A stretch of 64,000 nucleotides of DNA from Afipia felis ATCC 53690 (GTDB lineage Bacteria > Pseudomonadota > Alphaproteobacteria > Rhizobiales > Xanthobacteraceae): the NCBI RefSeq assembly GCF_000314735.2, contig NZ_KB375270.1:1674001-1738000 (forward strand), given 5' to 3'. Shown piece by piece: positions 39,288-52,253 of this stretch (within the stretch, counting starts at the first letter, position 1; each line of letters opens with the position of its first letter). The notes beneath the pieces were generated by a model that was given only the letters and a program-made list of their open reading frames with translations, did no database searches and was not told the DNA's origin. The translations under genes were made by a program, and so were the position numbers.

Positions 39288-42200
39288 ATGAATATCATGC
39301 CTGCCCTTGCCGAGATGCCACAGACCGAGACCGACGAGCTCTGGTACAAGGACGCCGTCATCTATCAGCTGCACGTCAAGGCGTTTGCCGACAGCAACAA
39401 TGACGGCATCGGCGATTTTCCAGGACTAACCGAGAAGCTCGATTACCTGCAGGACCTCGGCGTCACCTGCCTGTGGCTGCTGCCGTTCTATCCCTCACCC
39501 GGTCGCGACGACGGCTACGACATCGCCGACTACGGCTCGATCAATCCCGATTTCGGGACGATGAAGGAATTCCGCCGTTTCATCACCGAGGCCAAGCGGC
39601 GCGGCCTGCGCGTCATCACCGAACTCGTCATCAATCACACCTCGGACCAGCACGATTGGTTCAAGCGGGCGCGCCGCTCTCCGCCAGGATCGAGTGCGCG
39701 CAACTGGTATGTGTGGAGCGATACAGACCAGAAGTATCTCGATACACGGATCATCTTCACCGATACCGAAAAATCGAACTGGGCCTGGGATTCGGAAGCC
39801 GGCGCCTATTATTGGCATCGTTTCTTCTCGCATCAGCCGGATCTGAATTTCGACAACCCGCGCGTCGTCAGCGCCGTCGTGCAGGTGATGAAACGCTGGC
39901 TGGATGCGGGCGTGGACGGCTTCCGGCTCGACGCCATTCCCTATCTCTGCGAGCGCGAAGGCACCAACAACGAGAATCTTCCAGAGACGCATGCCGTCAT
40001 CAAGCGGCTGCGCGCCGAACTCGACGCCTATGCCAAGGGCAAGGTTCTGCTTGCCGAAGCCAATCAATGGCCGGAAGACGTGCAGGAATATTTCGGCAAC
40101 GGCGACGAATGCCACATGGCCTATCACTTCCCGCTGATGCCGCGCTTCTATATGGCGATCGCGCAGGAAGACCGCTTCCCCGTCACCGACATCCTGCGGC
40201 AGACGCCCGAAATCAACGACAACTGCCAGTGGGCTCTCTTCCTGCGCAACCATGACGAACTGACGCTAGAGATGGTGACCGATGTGGAACGCGATTATCT
40301 GTGGTCCACTTACGCTAACGATCCGCGCGCGCGCATTAACGTCGGAATCCGCCGCCGCCTCGCGCCGCTGATGGACAACGACCGGCGCAAGATCGAATTG
40401 ATGAATTCGCTGCTGATGTCGTTTCCCGGTACGCCGATCATTTATTACGGCGACGAAATCGGCATGGGCGATAATATCTATCTCGGCGATCGCAACGGCG
40501 TGCGCACGCCGATGCAGTGGACGCCCGACCGCAATGGCGGCTTTTCCCGCTCCGACCCGGCGCGGCTCTATGCACCGCCGATCATGGACCCCGTTTACGG
40601 CTATGAGTCCGTCAACGTCGAAGCGCAATCGCGCAGCCTGTCATCGCTGTTGAGCTGGACCAAGCGGCTGATCTCGGTGCGCAAGACCAGCAAGGCGTTC
40701 GGGCGCGGCAGCATCACGTTCATCCGCCCAACCAACCGGGCCACCGTCGCTTATATCCGCCATTATGAAGACGAGACGATCCTGTGCATCGCCAACCTGT
40801 CGCGCTCCGCGCAGGCGACGGAATTGAACCTCGCGCCGTGGAAAGATCGCGTACCGCTGGAAATGCTGGGCCGCACCACATTCCCGCCGATCGGCGAACT
40901 GCCCTATCTCATCACGCTCGCGCCTTACGGCTTCTACTGGTTCAAGCTGGAAGAAAAGCCACCTGAACCGTCCAAGCACGAGCCCTTCCCCGAGTTCGAG
41001 ACGCTGGTGGTGCCAGCGGGCTCAACCTGGGTGACGCTTGAGCGGACCCGGCGCATCTTCGAGCGCGATGTCCTTCCCGCACATCTGGCCCGTACTCGCT
41101 GGTTTCCCCAGCGCTCTGCCTATGCGATCAGCACCAAGGTTACCTCTGCAATCCCTGTCACGGACGAAGGCGCATCCCGCTCGTGGCTCGCCATTTTCGA
41201 ATCCATCCAGCACGGCAAGATGCAGCGCTATACGCTGCCGATCCGCGTCGACTGGGTGCGGTTCGACCGCGAACGCTACAACCCCATCGCGCTTGCCGCC
41301 GTCCGTCAGGCCGCGCGCGAAGGCACGCTGTTCGATGTCGCAACCGATAAGGAGTTCATCGAGCTGCTGCTCGACAATGTGCGCCACAATCGCACCACCA
41401 CGAATGGTGTCGACAAGCTCGTGTTCCAGCCGACTGCTAAACTCCTTCAGGAGCCGGAAGTTAAAATCGAGCACGTCCACGCGGTCGAAACCGAACAGTC
41501 CAACAGCACGAGCCTTGTCGACGAGTCCTTCGTCGTGAAGCTCTACCGGCGGATCGAAGCCGGCATCAATCCCGAAATCGAGATGGGCCGCTTTCTCACC
41601 GATGTCGTGGGTTTCGCCAACACGCCCGACCTGCTCGGCAGCGTCGAGCTTGTCGAGGGAGACAGACACTCGGCCGTCGCCATCATTCACCGTCTGATCC
41701 CCAACCAGGGCGACGCATGGTCGGTTGCGGCAAGCTATCTCGATCGCTTCGTGGAAGAACGCCGCCTGCTCAGCGCCGAGGAAAAGAAGTCCGAGAGCTC
41801 CGAACAGATCAACTCACTGCGCTACATGACGCAGATCGGCAAGCGCGTCGCGGAGATGCAGATGGCGCTGGCAAGCCGTGCCGACATCCCGGATTTCGCA
41901 CCGGAGCTTGCGACTGCGAACGATCTGAAGATGTGGCACGAGAATTTCAATGCCGGCGTCGCGCGCGTTTTCGACGCGCTTCAGCAGCACCGGGTATCCG
42001 CCAGGGAAAGCGACCGCAAGCTGATCGATGCCCTGCTGCGTTATCACGGTGACCTTCCTGTTCTCGCCGACTCGTTCCTGACCGAACCGCAGCAGATTCT
42101 GAAAGCGCGACATCACGGGGATCTTCACCTCGGCCAATTGCTGATCGCCAAGGATGATATCCTGATTATCGATTTTGAGGGTGAGCCGCGCCGCTCGCTC

Positions 42201-42574
42201 GCGGAACGCCGCTGCAAGGCTCCCGCCGCGCGCGACGTGGCCGGCCTCCTGCGCTCGATCGACTATGCCGCCGGCGCGGCCATGATGCGCGCACGTGCCG
42301 CCGTCCCCGATGACGGCAGCAGCACACTTTTCTCCGACCTCGAAACCTGGCGCGACATCGCCGCGGAGACGTTCCTATTCGCCTATCGCGAGAACCTCAC
42401 CGACACCCGACTGTGGCCGCAAAATTCTCTTGCGGCGGAGCGGCTGTTGAAATTCTTCCTGCTCGAAAAAGTTTTCTACGAGATCGAGTACGAGCTCGCA
42501 CATCGCCCCGACTGGCTGAGCGTTCCGCTGGACGGCGCGCTGCGCATCCTCGCAAGCGAAACGGAAGTGGACAC

Positions 42575-42578
<4 letters not shown>
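39288..42578 (+). CDS. treS: Fused trehalose synthase - maltokinase (TreS-Mak)
   Basis: 1096 residues. Residues about 15-560 are TreS (GH13_16): [44 protein letters not shown], nucleophile [11 protein letters not shown], acid/base [23 protein letters not shown]. From about 590 to the end is a maltokinase: [36 protein letters not shown] segment, and the kinase catalytic [12 protein letters not shown] with [16 protein letters not shown]. The fusion isomerises trehalose to maltose and phosphorylates it to maltose 1-phosphate, the GlgE substrate. The frame is open upstream to 39075 inside glgE, but ATG 39288 matches the family start. Overlaps glgB by ATGA. Confidence 0.96.
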
Positions 42579-44721
<2,143 letters not shown>

Positions 44722-44722
<1 letters not shown>

Positions 44723-46794
44723 TGCGTCTGTCAGCCGGTACACACACCCGTCTTGGCGCGACCTGGGACGGCCGCGGCACCAATTTCGCGCTGTTCTCCG
44801 CCCATGCGGAAAAGGTGGAGCTCTGCCTGTTCGATCATCACGGCCGTCGCGAAATCGAACGCATAACGCTGCCGGAGCGCACGGAGGACGTCTGGCACGG
44901 CTACCTCAACGACATTTCGCCGGGACAACTCTATGGCTATCGCGTCCACGGCCCTTATCAACCCGAACACGGCCATCGCTTCAACTGCCACAAGCTGTTG
45001 ATCGACCCATACGCCAAGCGCCTTGCGGGCCGGCTCGTCTGGAGCGACGCTCACTTCGGTTATCGAACCGGAAGTCCGCGCGAGGATCTGTCGTTCGACC
45101 GGCGTGACAATGCGCGCGGCGTCCCCAAGGCGGTCGTCATCGACGAAATCTTCAACTGGGGACGCAGGGAAAACCGGCCGAACGTATCGTGGGCCGACAC
45201 CATCATTTACGAAGCGCATGTCAAAGGACTGACGCAGACGCGCGATGACGTGCCGCCCCATTTGAAAGGCACGTTCGGCGCGTTATCCTGCCCCGCTGTG
45301 GTCGACCACCTCAAGCGACTCGGCGTCACCACCATCGAGCTTTTGCCCATCCACGGCTTTGTCGACGACCGCTATCTGGTCGAGAAGAAGCTCGTCAACT
45401 ATTGGGGCTACAATTCCATCGCCTTCTTCGCGCCCGAGCAGCGCTACGCCAATGGCGGCTCGCTGGATTCCTTCCGCACCGCTGTGGCGCGGCTGCACGA
45501 TGCTGGAATCGAGGTGATGCTTGATGTCGTCTACAATCACACCGCGGAAGGCAATCACCTCGGGCCGACGCTATCGTTTCGCGGCATCGACAACCTGTCT
45601 TACTACTGGCTGAAGCCCGACAACCTCCGCTATTATGACGACTTCACCGGCACAGGCAATTCACTGAACCTCACCCATCCGCGCGTGTTGCAGATGGTGA
45701 TGGATTCGCTTCGTTACTGGGTCGAGGTCTGCCATGTCGACGGATTCCGCTTCGATCTCGCCAGCACGCTCGCGCGCGGACCCAACGGCTTCGACCGTGG
45801 CAGCGCGTTTCTCACCGCTGTGCGGCAGGATCCAGTGCTCGCGACCGTAAAGCTCGTGGCGGAACCGTGGGATGTCGGCCTTGGCGGCTATCAGGTCGGC
45901 GCGTTTCCCTCGCAGTGGTCGGAGTGGAACGACCGTTATCGTTCCACGCTGCGCCGCTATTGGTCAGGCGAAGGCAATCTGCTCGGCGAGCTCGGCGGCC
46001 GCATGACCGGCTCATCCGATCTCTTCAACCATGACGGGCGCACGCCGCAGGCCAGCATCAATCACATCACGGTGCATGACGGCTTCACCCTGATGGACCT
46101 GTTCAGCTACAACGAGAAACACAACGAAGCCAACGGCGAAGAGAATCGCGACGGCTCGAATGACAATCACAGCAACAATTGCGGCCATGAAGGCCCGACC
46201 GACGATGCCACAATCGTCGCATTGCGCCTGCAGTTGCGGAAGAACCAGCTCGCCTGCCTGTTTCTCGCGCAAGGCGTTCCGCTCCTGCTGGCGGGCGACG
46301 AAGTCGGCAACAGCCAGCAAGGCAACAACAACGCCTATTGTCAGGACAACGAGATCGGCTGGGTCAACTGGAACGGCGTCAAGCAGGACGGCGACGATCT
46401 CACCGACTTCATCGGCAAACTCACCGCGTTGCGCGGCCGCTTCTCCCAGTTACGCTCGCGTCAATGGGTGGATGGCTTGCAGGCGGACGGCACCTACGGC
46501 GTATTGTGGCTAACGCCGCACGCCAATGAGATGGAAGAAGCCGACTGGAATTTTCCGGAAGGTCGATTTCTCTCTTACGTGCTCGGACCAAAGGAACAAG
46601 GCGAACCGCCGCTGTTTATCGTACTGAACGCCGCGCCCGAGCCGATCGAGTTCACCTTGCCGAAATTGCCAGAATACACCAAATGGTCCTGCCTGCTCGA
46701 CACCACCGCGCCGGAAGCGCCTGACAGCACCGCTTCCGGGAACACGATGCAGGCGCCGCCACGCTCGGTGCTGGCCTTTGCGGGGGCTGCATGA
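44722..46794 (+). CDS. glgX: Glycogen debranching enzyme GlgX (isoamylase type)
   Basis: 690-residue GH13_11 enzyme hydrolysing alpha-1,6 links. Seen: TRLGATWDGRGTNFALFSAHAEKVELCLFD, TIIYEAHVKGLTQ, VTTIELLPIHGFVDD, WGYNSIAFFAPEQRY, VDGFRFDLASTLAR (Asp), LVAEPWDVG (Glu) and ITVHDGFTLMDLFSYNEKHN. Such enzymes in trehalose clusters release linear malto-oligosaccharides for TreY. One-base overlap with glgB, four-base overlap with treZ. Confidence 0.97.
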
Positions 46795-48536
46795 ATGGCT
46801 CGTCCTTCGGTCCACGGCTGATACAGGATGGCGTAGCGTTCCGGCTCTGGGCACCCGCTGCGCAGCGTGTCGATCTTCAGCTCGACGGCTCAACACATGA
46901 GATGCATCGCGACGAAGGCGGATGGTTCACTCGCGACGTTGCGCATGCACACGCGGGTATGCGCTATCGCTTCCTGATCGATGGCGAAACGGAGGTGCCA
47001 GATCCCGCCTCGCCGTTCCAGCCGGACGATATCGCCGGGCCGAGCGAGGTGATCGATCACCGAAGTTATGGCTGGCGTGCCACCGACTGGCGCGGCCGTC
47101 CGTGGGAGGACGCGGTTTTCGTCGAAACCCATGTCGGCACGTTCACGCCGGAAGGCACCTATCGCGCAATGATCGACAAGCTCGATCATCTGGTTGCGAC
47201 CGGCATCACGGCTCTGGAGTTGATGCCGGTTGCGGATTTTCCGGGCCGCTGGAATTGGGGGTATGACGGCGCGCTGTGGTATGCGCCGGATTCCAGTTAC
47301 GGCCGCCCCGACGATCTCAAGGCGCTGATCGACGAGGCACATCTCCGCGGCCTGATGGTGTTTCTCGACGTTGTCTATAATCACTTCGGGCCCGAAGGGA
47401 ATTATCTCGGCCTCTACGCGCCATCGTTCTTCTCCTCCGCGCAAACGCCGTGGGGCAATGCCATCGACTATCGCGTACCGGAAGTTCGCCAGTTCGCGGT
47501 CGAGAACGCCCTGCACTGGCTGCGCACCTACCGCTTCGATGGATTACGGCTTGATGCCGTGCATGCGATCGAGACCGCGGAGGATCTGCTGCTCCGCGAT
47601 ATCAGCATCGCTACGGGGGCGTTCGCCCGAAGCAGCGGACGGCATATCCATCTCGTGCTGGAGAACGACGACAACCGCGCGAGTCTGCTCGATCCATTCG
47701 CCGATCCGCCAGCGGGGAAATATCGCGCGCAGTGGAATGACGATTACCATCACGCCTGGCATGTGCTGCTGACCGGCGAGACATTCGGCTACTACCAGGA
47801 CTATCAGCCGCCGCTGCCGCATCTCGTCCGCGCGCTCGAATCCGGTTTCGCCTATCAGGGCGAGTCGTCGGCGCACCGCGATAACGCGCTACGCGGCGAG
47901 CCGAGCGGGTATCTCTCGCCTGCCGCTTTCGTCAATTTCCTGCAGAACCACGACCAGATCGGCAATCGCGCGCTCGGCGACCGGCTTGCCTGCCCTCCCG
48001 CAGCGCTTGAAGCCGCGCTGGCAATCACGTTGCTCGCGCCGATGCCGCCGATGCTGTTCATGGGCGAAGAATGGGGCGCGACATCCCCCTTCCCGTTCTT
48101 CTGTGATTTTAAGGGCGATCTCGCGCAAGCCGTGCGCGAGGGCCGACGCCGCGAATACAGGAAGGCCTACGAGGCCTTCGGCGACGACGTTCCCGATCCG
48201 GTCGAGCAGACGACCTTCGTTCATGCCAAGCTCAACTGGCAGGAACTGCAAAACCCCGACGGACAACGGCGGCACGAACTCGTCCGCAAGCTGCTGGGGC
48301 TGCGCCGCGAGCACATCATCCCCCACCTTCGCGTGGCGTCCTTCGGAGAAGCCCATGTCGAGCCGGACGGCATTCTGTTTGCGTCGTGGGCTCTCAATGA
48401 TCATCTCCTGACGCTCACGGCCAACCTGTCCTCCGAGCCAAGCGCGAAAGAAACGCCGCATGGCAGACATATGATCTGGGGCAAGTCCGGCTTGCTGGGG
48501 CCGTGGAGCGTCTGTTGGACCACGGAGTCCGCGTGA
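46791..48536 (+). CDS. treZ: Malto-oligosyltrehalose trehalohydrolase
   Basis: 581-residue GH13_10 enzyme that releases trehalose from maltooligosyl-trehalose. Seen: FGPRLIQDGVAFRLWAPAAQRVDL, VFVETHVGTFTPEGTYRAMIDKLDHL, ALELMPVADFPGRWNWGYDG, FDGLRLDAVHAIE (Asp), LVLENDDNRA (Glu), FVNFLQNHDQIGNRA, MLFMGEEWGATSPFPFFCDF. Begins in the glgX stop and ends in the treY start (TGATG). Confidence 0.97.
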   Translation: MNGSSFGPRLIQDGVAFRLWAPAAQRVDLQLDGSTHEMHRDEGGWFTRDVAHAHAGMRYRFLIDGETEVPDPASPFQPDDIAGPSEVIDHRSYGWRATDWRGRPWEDAVFVETHVGTFTPEGTYRAMIDKLDHLVATGITALELMPVADFPGRWNWGYDGALWYAPDSSYGRPDDLKALIDEAHLRGLMVFLDVVYNHFGPEGNYLGLYAPSFFSSAQTPWGNAIDYRVPEVRQFAVENALHWLRTYRFDGLRLDAVHAIETAEDLLLRDISIATGAFARSSGRHIHLVLENDDNRASLLDPFADPPAGKYRAQWNDDYHHAWHVLLTGETFGYYQDYQPPLPHLVRALESGFAYQGESSAHRDNALRGEPSGYLSPAAFVNFLQNHDQIGNRALGDRLACPPAALEAALAITLLAPMPPMLFMGEEWGATSPFPFFCDFKGDLAQAVREGRRREYRKAYEAFGDDVPDPVEQTTFVHAKLNWQELQNPDGQRRHELVRKLLGLRREHIIPHLRVASFGEAHVEPDGILFASWALNDHLLTLTANLSSEPSAKETPHGRHMIWGKSGLLGPWSVCWTTESA

Positions 48537-51325
48537 TGCCGCCCGCAATTCCGCGTGCCACCTATCGCCTTCAACTCAACGAGAACTTCACCTTCGACGA
48601 CGCCACGGCCGTCGCCCCTTACCTGAAGGCGCTCGGCATCAGTCATGTCTATGCTTCGCCCTTTCTGAAGGCGCGCGCGCACAGCCAGCACGGCTACGAC
48701 ATCGTCGATCACAACGTGCTCAATCCCGAACTCGGCGGCGAGGCCGCATTCGAGCGTTTCAGCGCCGCGCTGAAACTGAACGGCCTCGGCCTGATTCTCG
48801 ATTTCGTGCCCAACCACATGGGCGTGCATTTCGCTGACAATCCGTGGTGGCTCGACGTGCTGGAATGGGGCGAGGTGTCGCCCTACGCGGACTTCTTCGA
48901 TATCGACTGGGACCTGTTGCCCTATCGCACGAAGGGTGGCGTGCTGCTGCCAATCCTCGGTACCTCTTACGGTCAGGCGCTAAACAACGGCGAGATCGAA
49001 CTACGCTACGACCCGCAGGAAGGAAGCTTCTCCGCCTGGTACTACGAGCACCGCCTGCCCATCGCGCCGGAGCGTTACAGCGAAATCCTGCGCGCCGTGG
49101 TCGGTGAAGCAGGAGCCGGGAATGATGCGGCCGGACGCGCGATTCTCGATCTTGCCTCGCGCTACACCGACCTGCGCCACCCCAATCGCATGGAGGCACC
49201 CGCCTTCAAGGTCGCATTGCGGGACATCGACGGCGCAGACACCGTCATTACCCGTGGTCTCGCTGCCTATCGTGCCGGCGCGGGCCGCGAGGCCCAGACC
49301 AAGGCGCTCCATTATCTTCTCGAACGACAGCACTACAGGCTCGGCCATTGGCGCCTCGCGAGCAGCGAGATCAATTATCGTCGCTTCTTCGACGTCAACA
49401 CGCTCGCCGGCTTGCGGGTGGAGAACATGCCGACCTTCAAGGCCAGTCACGCGCTCGTGCGCCGGTTGATAACTGAAGGAAAGCTGCAGGGTATCCGCCT
49501 CGATCACATCGACGGCCTTCGCGACCCGGCGCAGTATTGCCAGCGCCTGCTACGGCTGATCCGCGAGGCGCAGGGCGAACGACGCAAACCGTTCTATCTG
49601 GTGATGGAAAAAATCCTGGGCGAAGGCGAAAGCCTGCCGAAATTCGCGGGCATGCAGGGCACCACCGGCTATGAATGGCTCAACCTGATCTCCCGCGCTT
49701 TGCTGGACGGCAAGGGCCTCGAGACACTCGACGAAACATGGCGGCAGGCGAGCAATATCGCGCCCGATTTCGCACCCGTGCTGAGAGCCGCCAAGCAGCG
49801 CGTGATGGAGACACTGCTCGCCAGCGAGTTCACGGTGCTGGCGCGGCTATTGGCGCGCATCGCCGGCGGTCACTACGCGACCCGCGATTTTTCCGCCGAC
49901 AGCCTGCGGCAGGCGCTGGAACTATACGTGCTGCACTTTCCGGTCTATCGCACCTACATCACAGCGGGCGGGCCTTCGCCAGACGATCGCGCGCTGATCG
50001 CAGACACCATCGACAAGGCGCGGCACGACTGGTTCGGCGCCGATGAAGGCATTTTCAATTTCCTGCAGGATGCGCTGACGCTCGATCTCGCCGGGCCGGA
50101 CCGCGCGGCACACGGCCGTCAGCGGGTCCGCCGTTTCGCACTGAAAGTGCAGCAGTTCACCGGGCCAATGATGGCGAAGTCGCTGGAGGACACCGCCTTC
50201 TATCGTTATCACCGGCTGCTCGCGCTTAATGAGGTCGGCGGCGACGCCGCCGCGGCCTCGCTTCCCGTGCAAGCATTTCACGACGCCATGCAGGCACGCG
50301 CAAAAGATTTTCCGCACGGCATGACAGCGACGTCCACGCACGACACCAAGCGCGGCGAGGATGCACGTGCGCGTCTCCTTGTCCTGTCCGAGCTTGCCGG
50401 AGAATGGGCGAGCTTGGTCGGACGCTGGAAATCGCTCAACGCCCGACACATCGTGACCGAGGGCAGCATCCGCGCGCCGTCGCCCGCATTCGAATACATG
50501 CTCTATCAAGCGCTGATCGGCACATGGCCGCAAACCATGGATGCAGACTTCCTCGCCCGCATGAAGGCCTATGCAATCAAGGCCGCGCGCGAGGGAAAGG
50601 TCGAGACGGGCTGGCTCAATCCGAACACAGCTTACGAGAAGGGACTGGAAATCTTTCTCGAACGAATTCTCGACATCGGCCAGTCGTCCGAATTTCTGTC
50701 CTCGATCGATGCCTTTGCCCGGCGCGTGTCGCTGATCGGCGTTCTCAACTCGCTATCGCAACTCACGCTGAAGGCGATGATGCCCGGCGTGCCGGATTTC
50801 TACCAGGGAACGGAATTCTGGGACACATCGCTGGTCGATCCCGACAACCGCCGTCCGGTCGATTTCAGGGCGCGCGAGATGGCGCTCGCGGAGGTTTCAA
50901 AAGAGCCGCGATGGGCTGACCTGATCGCACATGTCACCGACGGACGCATCAAGCTTGCATGGACCCATCATCTGCTGGCCTTGCGCAATCGTCATTCCGG
51001 TGTGTTCGATAATGGCAGCTATCTGCCGCTGGACGTCACCGGCCCGCATCGCGACCACGTCATCGCGTTCGCGCGCATCCATCGCAAGACGGCGGTGATC
51101 ATCGCCACGATGCGCTGGTTTGCACCATTTACGGACGATGGACGCTCCTGGCTGAATGGGACTATTGAAGGCGCGATCACCATCGACGGACTTCACATCG
51201 ATGGCGTATCCCGCACCGAATTGCCTCTCAGCGAATTGTTCGCGGAGCTTCCCGTCGTGACACGCGCAGCGACCGTCAAACGGGCATATAAAAAGGCCGC
51301 CCGGGATCATGGCCGGGCGGCCTAG
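48536..51325 (+). CDS. treY: Malto-oligosyltrehalose synthase
   Basis: 929-residue GH13_26 enzyme that converts the reducing end of maltodextrins to a trehalose linkage. Seen: IPRATYRLQLNENFTFDDA, ISHVYASPFLKARAHSQHGYDIVDHN, LILDFVPNHMGVHFADNPWW, LQGIRLDHIDGLRDP, LVMEKILGEGESLP, MTATSTHDTKRGEDARARL and VPDFYQGTEFWDTSLVDPDNRRPVD. ATG 48536 overlaps the treZ stop by one base. The last 30 bases of the gene form a strong hairpin. Last gene of the six-gene unit. Confidence 0.97.
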   Translation: MPPAIPRATYRLQLNENFTFDDATAVAPYLKALGISHVYASPFLKARAHSQHGYDIVDHNVLNPELGGEAAFERFSAALKLNGLGLILDFVPNHMGVHFADNPWWLDVLEWGEVSPYADFFDIDWDLLPYRTKGGVLLPILGTSYGQALNNGEIELRYDPQEGSFSAWYYEHRLPIAPERYSEILRAVVGEAGAGNDAAGRAILDLASRYTDLRHPNRMEAPAFKVALRDIDGADTVITRGLAAYRAGAGREAQTKALHYLLERQHYRLGHWRLASSEINYRRFFDVNTLAGLRVENMPTFKASHALVRRLITEGKLQGIRLDHIDGLRDPAQYCQRLLRLIREAQGERRKPFYLVMEKILGEGESLPKFAGMQGTTGYEWLNLISRALLDGKGLETLDETWRQASNIAPDFAPVLRAAKQRVMETLLASEFTVLARLLARIAGGHYATRDFSADSLRQALELYVLHFPVYRTYITAGGPSPDDRALIADTIDKARHDWFGADEGIFNFLQDALTLDLAGPDRAAHGRQRVRRFALKVQQFTGPMMAKSLEDTAFYRYHRLLALNEVGGDAAAASLPVQAFHDAMQARAKDFPHGMTATSTHDTKRGEDARARLLVLSELAGEWASLVGRWKSLNARHIVTEGSIRAPSPAFEYMLYQALIGTWPQTMDADFLARMKAYAIKAAREGKVETGWLNPNTAYEKGLEIFLERILDIGQSSEFLSSIDAFARRVSLIGVLNSLSQLTLKAMMPGVPDFYQGTEFWDTSLVDPDNRRPVDFRAREMALAEVSKEPRWADLIAHVTDGRIKLAWTHHLLALRNRHSGVFDNGSYLPLDVTGPHRDHVIAFARIHRKTAVIIATMRWFAPFTDDGRSWLNGTIEGAITIDGLHIDGVSRTELPLSELFAELPVVTRAATVKRAYKKAARDHGRAA
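51295..51322 (-). terminator. Terminator-like hairpin inside the 3' end of treY
   Basis: GGCCGCCCGG / CCGGGCGGCC ten-base-pair stem with eight loop bases. The plus-strand side is followed by TAGCGG, without a T-run; the minus-strand reading is followed by TTTTTAT. So as an intrinsic terminator it would work only against transcription entering treY from the right. On the plus strand it may still stabilise the mRNA end. Confidence 0.5.
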
Positions 51326-51508
51326 CGGACGTTGTGCCGACTCAGTGGTCCGGTTCCCTTCCCCCGCGGACCGCGATTATTTGCAGACCTTCATCGAATT
51401 CAATCACTCCAAAGACCAATAGCGCGGCCTCTTCACAGCTTTTCGCCGGCACAGCCTCACTCTGCACCGCAGCATCCGCTTGCAGTTTCGAATATCGGGA
51501 ATATCTCA

Positions 51509-51844
51509 ATGTCGAATCAGGAGATCTGCAAAGTGTCCAAGCCGCTTGTCGTTTCAATTCCCCACAATCTCGGTCGCGAGGAAGCGATCCGCCGCATGAA
51601 AAATGGTCTGTCGAGCGCGCGCACGCAATACAGCCATCTGCTGACCGTGAATGAAGAGACGTGGAACGACAATCAGCTGGCCTTCCGCGTCACCGCGCTG
51701 GCGCAGGCCGTCAGCGGCACCATCGATGTCGCCGAGGATCATGTGAAGCTGGAAGTGATGCTGCCCTGGTTGCTGGCGAAGCTCGCAGATCGCGCGCAGG
51801 CGCTGATCGGCGACAAGGGCCGCCTGATGCTGGAAAAGAAATAA
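51509..51844 (+). CDS. Polyhydroxyalkanoic acid system family protein
   Basis: 111 residues: VSKPLVVSIPHNLGREEAIRRMKNGLSSARTQYSHLL, a helix-strand-strand pattern, then DVAEDHVKLEVMLPWLLAKLADRAQALIGDKGRLML. This agrees with the small PHA-system proteins (putative granule-region protein family) whose signature is an N-terminal (V/I)SIPH.L.(R/K)EEA. Role unknown; no PHA synthesis gene is nearby. ATG 51509 is used; a GTG at 51533 is an alternative start close to the conserved domain. Confidence 0.82.
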   Translation: MSNQEICKVSKPLVVSIPHNLGREEAIRRMKNGLSSARTQYSHLLTVNEETWNDNQLAFRVTALAQAVSGTIDVAEDHVKLEVMLPWLLAKLADRAQALIGDKGRLMLEKK

Positions 51845-51867
51845 CAACTTGAAGCCGGACAGCAAAA

Positions 51868-51895
51868 AGCCGGCCGCACAGATGCGGCCGGCTTT
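51868..51895. terminator. Bidirectional terminator between the PHA-system gene and sorB
   Basis: AGCCGGCCGCA / TGCGGCCGGCT 11-bp stem, four-base loop, TTT on the plus side and, on the minus strand, a T-run (GCTTTTTGC). It lies between two convergent genes. Confidence 0.85.
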
Positions 51896-51909
51896 CCGTT
51901 TTCGTCATC

Positions 51910-52242
51910 TCACTGATAGGTCGACGCCAGATAGTCCACGATCTTCGGAATATCGTTCGCTTCAATCGGCGCACCATAGACCTTGATCATCTTGTTGACC
52001 TCGGCGGTCCAGAAATCCTTGCCGAATTTCGGACCGCGCGGCTGGGTCGAGATGTAATCGGCCGAGTGACAGCCGGAGCAGTTGGCCTGGACCACATCGA
52101 GATTCGGTCCCGGCTTGAACTGCGACTTTTCCGGCGGCAGCTTGTAGGTCACAGGCTTCGCCTGCAGACCGCCGACGGCCATTACAAGCCCCGCAGCCGC
52201 ACCGATTGCGGCGAGACGGGTGGCAATCCTGAACATGCTCAT
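51910..52242 (-). CDS. sorB: Sulfite dehydrogenase cytochrome c subunit (SorB-like)
   Basis: 110 residues. Signal peptide (MSMFRIATRLAAIGAAAGLVMAVGGLQA), one haem-binding motif CSGCH (VVQANCSGCHSADYI) and a likely distal Met ligand (KMIKVYG). The C-terminal helix DIPKIVDYLASTYQ is typical. Together with the molybdenum subunit directly upstream (11-base gap) this matches a SorAB-type periplasmic sulfite:cytochrome c oxidoreductase. GAGGGAGGGC precedes ATG 52242. Confidence 0.9.
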   Translation of the reverse strand: MSMFRIATRLAAIGAAAGLVMAVGGLQAKPVTYKLPPEKSQFKPGPNLDVVQANCSGCHSADYISTQPRGPKFGKDFWTAEVNKMIKVYGAPIEANDIPKIVDYLASTYQ

Positions 52243-52253
52243 GATGCCCTCCC

